NCBI GenBank assembly: GCA_019057775.1
Contig: JAHLWT010000170.1
Span: forward strand, 1-8,579
Direction: 5' to 3'
Origin: Promethearchaeota archaeon
Lineage (GTDB): Archaea; Asgardarchaeota; Lokiarchaeia; Sigynarchaeales; SOKP01
Length of the DNA: 8,579 nucleotides
Shown: positions 1 to 6,362 of the stretch, in pieces
Layout: each line of letters begins with the position of its first letter
Position numbering within the stretch: position 1 is the first letter of the stretch
Position numbers and translations under genes: made by a program
Notes under the pieces: generated by a model
Databases searched by the model: none
The model's input: only the letters and a program-made list of their open reading frames with translations
Told to the model about the DNA's origin: nothing

Positions 1-1
1 A

Positions 2-694
2 TATCTCAACTCCATCTATTTATCTAATTTTGAAAATCCGCAAAAATTTTTAAATAAAAATTATAATCGAGCTTTCCAAGCATTAGCAAGAATGAACGTC
101 TATCAGGGTAATATTAATGATAGAAAAGATAATGATGACTTTTGGAAAAGTAAAGGCTTCAAAGAAATCGCTAGAATTAAAAATAATTTCATTATTGAAA
201 AAAAAGATATGAAATTTATCATAAGATACATATATAAATTAAAAGTTGATAATTTTAATAAAATTTACTCAGAATTAATCGCAATAAAACCCGGGTTCCA
301 CGAAATATGGATACATGAAGATTACTTCGAGGATAAGTATAACAAACCACCAAGAAATCCATTAAAAGAAAAAGAAAAAATATTCAGAAGATTAAGAGGC
401 CTCGGGAATTTGTCCGATTTAATATTTAAAGCGATGCCTAATGACCTTAAAAAATGGAATAAGTATTTCACCTATGCTTCCTGTGCCATAACTGAAGGGC
501 CCCTTGTATTTCGGAAAAATGTATCCATTTCCTATTTTGATAAAATTAAAAGAATAAATTCCAAAAAAGATATACCTGCTCTGAAAAAAAGCTTTGAAAT
601 ACTAGATTATCGTCAAAGTAATCTTAATTCAAGAGAAAAATTAAGACTTTTTTTAGAAAATACAAATACTAAAAGATTTTGTGGTTTTATTTAA
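2..694 (+). CDS. Hypothetical protein, 5'-truncated by window edge
   Basis: The reading frame has no stop codon from base 2 to the TAA at 692-694, giving at least 230 residues. The first ATG is at 92, but it has no SD-like sequence before it, and the 30 codons upstream look like ordinary coding sequence (for example YNRAFQALAR directly before that Met). The gene therefore most likely starts outside the window. The protein is rich in Lys, Asn, Ile and aromatic residues, has no signal peptide or membrane segment, and looks soluble with mixed helix and strand. A notable patch is KPGFHEIWIHEDYF near residues 97-110 of the visible part, followed by a basic, Pro-containing stretch with FRRLRGLG. 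I do not recognise the family. It converges on the nuclease-like gene at 885-1409. I am confident it is coding; its function is unknown. Confidence 0.75.
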   Translation, partial: YLNSIYLSNFENPQKFLNKNYNRAFQALARMNVYQGNINDRKDNDDFWKSKGFKEIARIKNNFIIEKKDMKFIIRYIYKLKVDNFNKIYSELIAIKPGFHEIWIHEDYFEDKYNKPPRNPLKEKEKIFRRLRGLGNLSDLIFKAMPNDLKKWNKYFTYASCAITEGPLVFRKNVSISYFDKIKRINSKKDIPALKKSFEILDYRQSNLNSREKLRLFLENTNTKRFCGFI

Positions 695-884
695 ATTAGA
701 TTCTTTATGATTATTAAAAATTAAAATGTTTAATTTTGAATAGAAAGACAATTAATTGAACACTTGAATAAAACTCACTATGAACGATTGTGAAAAGTGT
801 TTTAAAAAATTATTCGAATATCAATATTCTAATTTAGTAATTCAGAAACTGCATATATTTACAAATTTCCTAATTTTAAGAAAG

Positions 885-1409
885 TTAATTTGTTAATTTT
901 TTTCCCCATAATGTAAGAGTTACAGGGTATCCCTCTGGTGTATTAAATTTGAATTCTTTTAATTTTTTAACATTATACTTTTCTTGTGTTTGTTCAACTG
1001 TCAATATAAAATTATTGTCTTCCGACCCATTACAAGGCGCAAGACATATTATTGCCCATGCATCCTCGTCATACTTCGAAATTCTTTCGAAATCTTTTCC
1101 GGCTCCTACCTTATACTTCATTAGGTAAAAATTATAATTTCTACTCCTTCCTATTACACCCGCTTTCAATTCAATGATACAAGTCATATTTTGGCATTTG
1201 AGTACTATATCGGGTTGGCCCCAATTCTGAAATTTCTTCTTTGTTGAAACTATGCTTATCTCAGGTGATTTATCTAAAATATACTTCAAAATTTCTGCTT
1301 CAAACCAGCCCTCAAATCTGGTGTTGTATTCTATAAAGACATCAAAATATTCAGATTTTGTTTCCATCTGTTTACAAATTTTTGAAAATAAAGAGTTAAT
1401 ATCTATCAT
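885..1409 (-). CDS. PD-(D/E)XK nuclease-like protein
   Basis: This 174-aa protein carries the core signature of the restriction-endonuclease-like fold. There is a conserved acidic helix near the N-terminus (FEAEILKYIL, with Glu37 and Glu39 as candidates). Then comes a PD motif at 66-67 (GQPDIVLK), and 13 residues after Asp67 an ExK motif (IIELKAG, Glu80 and Lys82). Asp67, Glu80 and Lys82 are the expected metal-binding and catalytic residues. The tail (residues 100-174) has no second domain. The ATG at 1409 is the first in-frame Met after a stop and has no clear SD. No methyltransferase or DNA-recognition partner is adjacent, so a classical restriction system is not supported. A stand-alone nuclease, a repair or defence effector, or a DUF-type PD-(D/E)XK protein all remain possible. 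The fold assignment is an inference from motif spacing. Confidence 0.72.
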   Translation of the reverse strand: MIDINSLFSKICKQMETKSEYFDVFIEYNTRFEGWFEAEILKYILDKSPEISIVSTKKKFQNWGQPDIVLKCQNMTCIIELKAGVIGRSRNYNFYLMKYKVGAGKDFERISKYDEDAWAIICLAPCNGSEDNNFILTVEQTQEKYNVKKLKEFKFNTPEGYPVTLTLWGKKLTN

Positions 1410-1493
1410 AACATAATACTTTCTAATTCTTATTCATTGTAAATTCCTATTTAATAATTTAAGTTGAGATAAGAATTTAACATTATTGCAATA

Positions 1494-1626
1494 TTACAAA
1501 GGGCATTCTGCTTCGATGGCATTGCTATAATCTTTGCATTTATTTGTACAAATATATGGATACGGTCATACTTTTAGAGTATTCTGGGTCTTCTATTTTA
1601 AAGGCTGAATTATCTATCAAGGTCAT
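1494..1626 (-). pseudogene. Probable frameshifted small Cys-rich protein remnant
   Basis: Reading the - strand from the ATG at 1626 gives 28 codons that end in a TAA at 1540-1542. From 1565 to 1494 a neighbouring frame reads as a cysteine-rich C-terminus with residues such as YICTNKCKDY and IEAECPL, then a TAA at 1494-1496. The three Cys (C-x3-C, then another ten residues later) suggest a small metal-binding or cysteine-rich tail. Joining the two frames around 1565-1570 with a single indel would give a protein of about 43 aa. This is an inference from amino-acid texture. Chance open frames, or an error in the assembled sequence, are real alternatives. Confidence 0.27.
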
Positions 1627-1740
1627 TAGTATTTATTTTATATAGCTTTTCTTCAGAAATTCCAATTTAGAGAGAATTGATAATTATTGTAATTATATTC
1701 AAATCCTTTTGAGAGGACCAATAAAAGTCAAGTCAGAATC

Positions 1741-1764
1741 AAATAAAGATGGCAATCTTTATTT
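1741..1764. repeat. Perfect 10-bp stem-loop, GGCA loop
   Basis: The arms aaataaagat (1741-1750) and atctttattt (1755-1764) are exact reverse complements around a four-base ggca loop. It lies about 88 bases downstream of the HEPN gene stop on the - strand. No U-run follows on either strand, so a classic intrinsic terminator is not supported. It may be an RNA 3'-end or processing hairpin or a protein-binding site. Confidence 0.55.
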
Positions 1765-1851
1765 ATGCTCGAATTTTGTGATATATGCTAAGGAGTAATG
1801 ATGCCTTCAACTAACAAGAGTGGAAAACAAGCACTAAATTAAAGAAATTCA

Positions 1852-2499
1852 TTAAGTAGTAAGGTTTTTCAAAATAAGATAAGCATCTACTCTTTCCATA
1901 TCTTCTTTTGATAGATATGCCATACACATATCATCACCAATTACATCTCCAATAATAGCACTTATTTGGAATAATAGAGAGGAGTCTTCATTGATCTCAT
2001 TAGATATCATTTTAATAAAGTTCAAGGCTGAATTAAATGCATGTCCTGTTAGCTTATAATAAGAATTAGTTTTATCTTCGAACCTATAGCCAAATGAATA
2101 ATTAGCATACTCTCTTATATCTTTAAGTTCAATCAGTAAATCAAGATATTTTTGAGGTATAAATGATTTTTCAATAAACTTATCTTGAATTAAGTTTTGT
2201 AGCGTGGAATGCCGAATTCTCCTCAACTTTGGAAGTGGAATAGTATATTCTACATATAACAATGCAACTCCCATATGGAAAAGACTGTAATAAAATCCAA
2301 TTAACGGTAAATTCTTACTTCCTGTTTTTCTAAAAGCACTTTCTGCAGTCTCTCGAAAACAAACTGCTGAAAGTATTCGTTTAGCACACCTATAAATTCT
2401 CGCACTCCATTCTGAAGTTTCATAACCTATCGTAGGCTCGAAAATTCCACAATCCTTTTTATAAGAATTTCGTAACTTATCCCAATAATGCTGCTTCAA
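1852..2499 (-). CDS. HEPN-domain protein
   Basis: This 215-aa protein has the helical pattern of HEPN domains of the nucleotidyltransferase-associated type. Helix A starts near residue 33. YYSLFHMGVALL (70-81) matches the aYYamFhaa.aLL helix. HSTLQNLIQDKFIE begins at His97. LKDIREYANYSFGYRF (125-140) matches the characteristic LrelRe.ADYg..f segment. A long C-terminal helical part (150-215) follows. The strong R-x4-6-H RNase motif is not evident, so catalysis is uncertain; RIRHST at 94-99 and RE at 129-130 are the nearest polar clusters. The start is TTG at 2499, supported by an AGAGGA-type SD ten bases upstream and a stop codon just before it; no in-frame Met occurs before Met76. No MNT nucleotidyltransferase is adjacent. 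It lies downstream of the large HEPN-like gene on the same strand and may share its transcript. Confidence 0.75.
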   Translation of the reverse strand: MKQHYWDKLRNSYKKDCGIFEPTIGYETSEWSARIYRCAKRILSAVCFRETAESAFRKTGSKNLPLIGFYYSLFHMGVALLYVEYTIPLPKLRRIRHSTLQNLIQDKFIEKSFIPQKYLDLLIELKDIREYANYSFGYRFEDKTNSYYKLTGHAFNSALNFIKMISNEINEDSSLLFQISAIIGDVIGDDMCMAYLSKEDMERVDAYLILKNLTT

Positions 2500-2510
2500 T
2501 TTCGGTATAT

Positions 2511-2514
2511 CCTC
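2511..2514 (-). promoter_or_regulatory. Shine-Dalgarno site (GAGG) for the TTG-started HEPN gene
   Basis: On the - strand GAGG, within AGAGGAT, lies 11 bases before the TTG at 2499. It directly follows two tandem TAA codons at 2515-2520, one in the HEPN frame and one closing the open frame between the two HEPN genes. This is the best ribosome-binding site in the window and fixes the unusual TTG start. Confidence 0.6.
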
Positions 2515-2644
2515 TTATTAATATAAATCAACTCTCCATCTTCTAATAACATCTAATATTTCTGATATTTCTCTTAACTTTTTGATTAGATTTATAAGGT
2601 TTAATAACTTGTTAGCAGAGCCATGATAAATATATTTTATTAAA

Positions 2645-4348
2645 TTAAACTGCTTTTTTTCTTTTTAAGGATTGATTGAATTTTATTATAAATACTAATA
2701 TTCCTTTCAATACCCAATCAATAATCTCAATGGTTTCAGTTTCTTTGAATTGATGCTTAATCAGAAATTTCTTATATGCGTTACCTGAAAGATGAGCTGC
2801 CAGTGTACTTCTTAAATCATGTAAATAAAACAAATATTTGATAGAATTTTTTAAATTTGGAAATTCTTGCCTTAGAAATTCTTCTAATACCTTTAACGAT
2901 TTGGAACCTCTAAATTCATCAGAATTCAGAATTAGGTTTTTTAATTCTACAGATGAAATAGACTCGACAAACACTTTATCTGCTGCAAGTATTACATCTT
3001 CAAATTCTTTTTTTTCTCTAGTGAGAGGAATATGAATTTGTTTAAGATAATCTTTTACTTCTATTCGACTTAACTTAAACAGAGGAAAATGAAACTGGCT
3101 TTGAAAAGTTTGGTTTAAAACTCTAAGATTTTTCTTTAAATGATGTTCTAGTTCTGTAGGTTCTGTGAATTCTACCAGAAAATCACGCCTAAAGCGATCT
3201 TCTGTTATGGATTTTTTTGGACAGGGAATGTTATAAGCTTGAAAATAGTGCAATTCCTCAATTGGTAATCCATCAAGATCACCTAAATAAACCATAATTG
3301 AATTTTCAGGAGTATTATTATAGGGAATATAGTATCCCGGACCATTGATACCTTGTCCTTCTGAGATCGTGTATATTTCAGGTTTTTGATAAAATTTCTG
3401 CAATATATCTTTGTTAAAACAAACAGGTAGAAGAAATGTACCACTCGAATAGGCTGCATTTTTGGGATTCATTGTTTTATTTGTACCATCATCATTCCTA
3501 CCTATTATAAATTCAATAATAGGATCCGGTCGTGGTCCGAGGATTCGGTTTTCATTAATAGGATTATCATAAGGTAGAATAATATCAATCCCTCTTAGTT
3601 GTGAAACATTCTGTCCACTTCTGTTATGTAATAGATTCTTATCTAAATGTCGTATTCTATAATAATGGTATTTATCTTTAATTTCGTGTTCCTTTTGCTC
3701 TATCTTTACCTCACCATTTCGATATCTAAGGTGACTATGAATTCGAATTAAAGCCATATTCGCAGATGTAATAAAGTCTTTAATATAATCAGTTCGGATT
3801 TTCAATATAGTATTATTCGATTCATTAAGTTCAATTTTTACTACTTCCACTTCATTACCCATTTGATCTATACGCGTAAAAACATTTTCGTGTTTTTTTA
3901 GCTTATAAAGTGTGACTATATCAGGAGATAAGTATATTTGGAGCGGATCTGTTCTTTCAGGAAGATTTTCACTATAAGAATATGTATATATAATAGGACG
4001 AAACCTTAATTCACGATCATCTACCGTTTCATCGTTAAAAAATAATTCATCATTCATTCCGATATTGGGAATTCCAAAATTTCCGTGAAGATCGTTGTCA
4101 AGATAATTATCTTCAAATAATTTTTCGAGGATTTTTTCACGAATGATTGGTCTTATTTCGGTTGGTACACTCTCTTTTATATCTCCAAGACGATCCAAAT
4201 ATAATAGTACAGAGTGAGTCCAGAAAGCATTATCTCCATAGGTAAATTTTGATAAAATAATCCAATCGGGATCTTTCCATTCTTCTTGAGCTATCCAGTC
4301 TTTAAATAAAAGATCATCAACTATTTTAGATTCTATCAAATTCATCAC
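2645..4348 (-). CDS. Large protein with C-terminal HEPN-type R-x5-H motif, putative RNase effector
   Basis: This 567-aa protein looks soluble. A mainly beta N-terminal region (about 25-300) precedes a conserved-looking block: FLLPVCFNKDILQKFYQKPE (305-324), VYLGDLDGLPIEELHYFQAYNI (353-374) and SITEDRFRRDFLVEF (380-394). This resembles, from memory, an uncharacterised family with the signature LGDL-LPy-EQ-YW-YN. A linker and an all-helical C-terminal domain (about 445-567) follow, containing LHDLRSTLAAHLSGNAYKKF. Arg513 and His519 there fit the HEPN R-x4-6-H ribonuclease motif. The start is GTG at 4348 or ATG at 4345; neither has an SD. An A7 tract lies in the last codons (KRKKAV). The role inferred is RNA cleavage in antiviral or abortive-infection defence, by analogy with other large proteins that end in a HEPN domain. 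The domain call is by motif only. Confidence 0.7.
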   Translation of the reverse strand: MMNLIESKIVDDLLFKDWIAQEEWKDPDWIILSKFTYGDNAFWTHSVLLYLDRLGDIKESVPTEIRPIIREKILEKLFEDNYLDNDLHGNFGIPNIGMNDELFFNDETVDDRELRFRPIIYTYSYSENLPERTDPLQIYLSPDIVTLYKLKKHENVFTRIDQMGNEVEVVKIELNESNNTILKIRTDYIKDFITSANMALIRIHSHLRYRNGEVKIEQKEHEIKDKYHYYRIRHLDKNLLHNRSGQNVSQLRGIDIILPYDNPINENRILGPRPDPIIEFIIGRNDDGTNKTMNPKNAAYSSGTFLLPVCFNKDILQKFYQKPEIYTISEGQGINGPGYYIPYNNTPENSIMVYLGDLDGLPIEELHYFQAYNIPCPKKSITEDRFRRDFLVEFTEPTELEHHLKKNLRVLNQTFQSQFHFPLFKLSRIEVKDYLKQIHIPLTREKKEFEDVILAADKVFVESISSVELKNLILNSDEFRGSKSLKVLEEFLRQEFPNLKNSIKYLFYLHDLRSTLAAHLSGNAYKKFLIKHQFKETETIEIIDWVLKGILVFIIKFNQSLKRKKAV

Positions 4349-4640
4349 ATATAGATAAAATTCATTAATAAAACCAATAGAAAAAACTTGCTTGTTCTAT
4401 TTTATGTTATCATTATGACTTTTTAAAGACAAAAGAGTGAATAAGCTTTTAATTGTTATTATTAACAACTTGTTTACTAAGGTAGAAACAAAATTCTGGT
4501 CAAGTCAAAATGAGTGATAGAATGTTATTTTAAACTAATAGTAATAATTGAGGGAGAATTTAACATGTTATGAACTAGTTTTAAACATATTTAGGACTAG
4601 TTTTAAATATGTTGGAAACTTATTATAATTAGATCATATC
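4349..4640. promoter_or_regulatory. Divergent intergenic promoter region
   Basis: This 292-base gene-free stretch separates the - strand HEPN-like gene from the + strand winged-helix gene. On the - strand a TTTATTAAT-like box sits about 20-25 bases before the HEPN-like start, compatible with a leaderless archaeal transcript. A short stem (ttgtta 4453-4458, taacaa 4463-4468) lies mid-way. The right end holds the repeated elements described separately. No small gene was found. Confidence 0.45.
4562..4613 (+). promoter_or_regulatory. Candidate operator: tandem 22-bp-spaced repeats and palindromes
   Basis: The 17-base copies actagttttaaacatat (4574-4590) and actagttttaaatatgt (4596-4612) match at 15 of 17 positions and are exactly 22 bases apart, two helical turns. 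Within them aacatattta (4584-4593) and taaatatgtt (4604-4613) form an exact inverted repeat. The palindromes aacatgtt (4562-4569) and aactagtt (4573-4580) adjoin. The second copy contains a TTTAAATA-like box about 30-38 bases before the ATG at 4641, so a bound protein would block transcription. Autoregulation by the adjacent winged-helix protein is inferred. Confidence 0.55.
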
Positions 4641-5102
4641 ATGAGTATTACAGTTTTAAAAGGTTCACTTGAAACAATTGCATTATTAATTTTTTTAAGA
4701 CACGATAATTATATAACCTCAAGGAAAATTCGTGAAAAATTTAAAAATACTTCATCAGGGACTTTATACATGAGATTAAAGAAACTTATTTACCAAGGAC
4801 TTTTGTTAAAGCTATCAAAAAAGGGAGACTTTGCTGGGGACGATAGAACAGAATATAAATTATCAGAAAAAGGCTTGAAAGTACGAGAGAGTTTGATTGA
4901 TTATAATATAACAATTCTAAATCCTATTATTAATCTTCTTATAAAAGAAAAAACATTGGGTAATACTGAAGTTGAGGATAAAAACGAGAAGGTTCAAGAT
5001 TTCTTAATGGAATTTTCAGAAGAAATTTCAGATATGGTTAACAACAAGAGTATTATAAAATTTCAAAAGATTATTGAAAAATTATTAAAAAAATACTTTT
5101 AA
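4641..5102 (+). CDS. PadR-like winged helix-turn-helix regulator
   Basis: This 153-aa protein begins with LKGSLETIALLIFL (6-19), as PadR proteins begin with a lrGsLe..iL.lL helix. The recognition region SGTLYMRLKKLIYQGLL (39-55) matches the PadR s.gtLYp.L.rLe..GLi pattern. RTEYKLSEKGLKVRESL (69-85) is the wing and final strand, equivalent to r.yYrLTekG. The C-terminal half (86-153) is helical and charged and probably mediates dimerisation. ATG at 4641 is the first start after an in-frame stop and has no SD, suggesting a short leader or leaderless mRNA. The repeats directly upstream are the obvious candidate operator. The HNH nuclease gene follows after 64 bases on the same strand, so it may be the regulated partner. 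Other MarR- or ArsR-like winged-helix families are possible but fit less well. Confidence 0.78.
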   Translation: MSITVLKGSLETIALLIFLRHDNYITSRKIREKFKNTSSGTLYMRLKKLIYQGLLLKLSKKGDFAGDDRTEYKLSEKGLKVRESLIDYNITILNPIINLLIKEKTLGNTEVEDKNEKVQDFLMEFSEEISDMVNNKSIIKFQKIIEKLLKKYF

Positions 5103-5166
5103 ACTTTAAGACAAAGCTTATAGTAAGAATCGTAAAAAATTAATGGAATTTTGATAGGATTTTATT

Positions 5167-6189
5167 ATGCAAATTGATATTGAAAGAATATTTAAAAAAT
5201 TTCTAAAATCTAAAGAGATCTATGAAGGAAAATCGGCACTTGAAATTGTTAAAGAAAGGTTGGAAGCCTATGATACCTTAAGAGAGATTCTTAATAATAT
5301 TGATGAAATGAGTAAGGAGGACTTCGAAAATATTTTAGATTTTAATGTTAATAAATCATGGTCAAGATTATATCGCCATAAATCAAAGATTTTTAGTGAT
5401 ATTCCTCGACTTATGAATTCGTTAAAATTATTCTTAGATAAATCACTTGATATAAAGGACAAATTTGATCAAGTAGTAAAATATCAAGGAAAGAGTCATA
5501 TCATTGGAATAGGTGTTGGTGTAGCTTCTGCAATACTTCATATCTATGATCCAAATCAATATGGTGTTTGGAATACACGGTCGATTATTGCTTTAGATCG
5601 GCTAAAATTGCTCCCAATTGGAATAATAGGGGTTGGAGCTTATTATGTTGCCTTAAATAATAAACTTCATGAAATGAAAGAAATTTTAAAGACAGATCTA
5701 ACGACTTTAGATTTGTTTTTAGGTTATATTTTTGATAAACCTAAAGAATATTTTGAGGAATATAAAATTTTTGAAGATCTTGAAGAATTTGAGGGTGATT
5801 TGGATATACAAATAGCGTCCATTAAGTCTTTTGATAAAGAGATATTATTGGAAAAAATTAAAAAAAAAACACCACTAAAAGAATTTCAATATACAATTAA
5901 GCAATATTCTCGGAACCCATATGTCATAAAATTGGCTTTACAAAGAGCAAATGGAACTTGTGAATGTTGTAATGAATCCGCCCCTTTTTTAAGAATGGAT
6001 GGATCACCGTATTTGGAAACTCATCATTTAATCCCCCTCTCAGAAGAAGGAAATGATGATATTGACAATGTTAGTGCAATATGTCCCAATTGCCATAAAG
6101 AATTACATTTTGGTGAAAATAGAGAAAAAAAGTCTGATGAACTATTAAAAATAATCTCTAAAAAGAATAGTACATTAAACTACAAATAA
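5167..6189 (+). CDS. HNH endonuclease with conserved N-terminal domain (McrA-like HNH)
   Basis: The C-terminal domain of this 340-aa protein is a complete zinc-stabilised HNH nuclease. It has C-x2-C at Cys265/Cys268, LETHHLIPL with His286-His287, DNV with Asn301, and CPNCH with Cys306, Cys309 and His310. The metal-activating His and the conserved Asn are present, so activity is expected. The N-terminal region (about 60-190) contains SWSRLYRHKSKI, then GIGVGVASAILHIYDPNQYG with VWNTRS after it, and LGYIF near 185. I recall this pattern as an N-terminal domain of restriction-type and McrB-associated proteins, but I cannot name the family. The segment 195-245 is a charged linker. ATG at 5167 follows AGGA at 5156-5159 with a seven-base gap. 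No methyltransferase is visible, so a modification-dependent or stand-alone DNA nuclease is more plausible than a classical restriction pair. Confidence 0.88.
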   Translation: MQIDIERIFKKFLKSKEIYEGKSALEIVKERLEAYDTLREILNNIDEMSKEDFENILDFNVNKSWSRLYRHKSKIFSDIPRLMNSLKLFLDKSLDIKDKFDQVVKYQGKSHIIGIGVGVASAILHIYDPNQYGVWNTRSIIALDRLKLLPIGIIGVGAYYVALNNKLHEMKEILKTDLTTLDLFLGYIFDKPKEYFEEYKIFEDLEEFEGDLDIQIASIKSFDKEILLEKIKKKTPLKEFQYTIKQYSRNPYVIKLALQRANGTCECCNESAPFLRMDGSPYLETHHLIPLSEEGNDDIDNVSAICPNCHKELHFGENREKKSDELLKIISKKNSTLNYK

Positions 6190-6226
6190 GAGTTAATAAA
6201 TATAAAAATTTACTTAGGATAAATAA

Positions 6227-6320
6227 CTCTCACATCTGGATGCGACATTTCAGCAGAGCGACAGATCGAAGGTTCAAGGGTGACTAAGTGAACAGTTCAA
6301 GGGAAAATCTGCTGTAAACC
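6227..6320. other. GC-rich structured intergenic element, possible ncRNA
   Basis: By hand count 44 of 94 bases are G or C, far above the surrounding sequence. The exact 7-bp stem cagcaga (6251-6257) with tctgctg (6308-6314) encloses about 50 bases. Inside, gttca (6272-6276) can pair with tgaac (6289-6293). The word gttcaaggg occurs twice (6272-6280, 6295-6303) and gcgaca twice (6242-6247, 6258-6263). No long open frame covers it. It sits between two convergent genes. It could be a structured RNA, the end of a lost mobile element, or a fragment of foreign DNA; transcription strand is unknown. Confidence 0.4.
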
Positions 6321-6362
6321 AAATCAATTCTTATCACCAGCTTTTCTTCTTAAATAAAATTC

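Larger units (their letters stand above)
1410..1851. other. 442-bp intergenic region without an intact gene
   Basis: No intact gene of convincing length is seen on either strand. The region holds a probable frameshifted cysteine-rich remnant (1494-1626, - strand) and a perfect stem-loop (1741-1764). It also contains the upstream region of the PD-(D/E)XK gene and the downstream region of the HEPN gene, both on the - strand. Confidence 0.6.

Noticed and set aside
2838..3035. + strand open frame of 65 codons inside the large HEPN-like gene
   Set aside because: It lies wholly within a well-supported - strand coding region, and its Ser/Asn/Phe-rich translation has no family features.
2645..4348. 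Assigning the large protein as ApeA or another named abortive-infection protein
   Set aside because: Only the C-terminal HEPN-type motif is shared as far as I can see; the N-terminal region does not match one I can confirm from memory.
4562..4613. CRISPR array
   Set aside because: Only two short copies, separated by five bases, so there are no spacers; no cas gene is in the window.
5268..5462. - strand open frame of 64 codons inside the HNH nuclease gene
   Set aside because: It is antisense to the conserved N-terminal domain; its Ser/Leu-rich translation is typical of a shadow frame.
6258..6303. tRNA-like T-arm (ggttcaa) in the GC-rich island
   Set aside because: The bases flanking gttcaa do not pair as a T-stem, and no acceptor or anticodon arm can be built around it.
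6227..6320. C/D box small RNA or group II intron domain
   Set aside because: No RTGATGA or CTGA box pair is in register, and no catalytic domain V hairpin with its conserved bulge is present.
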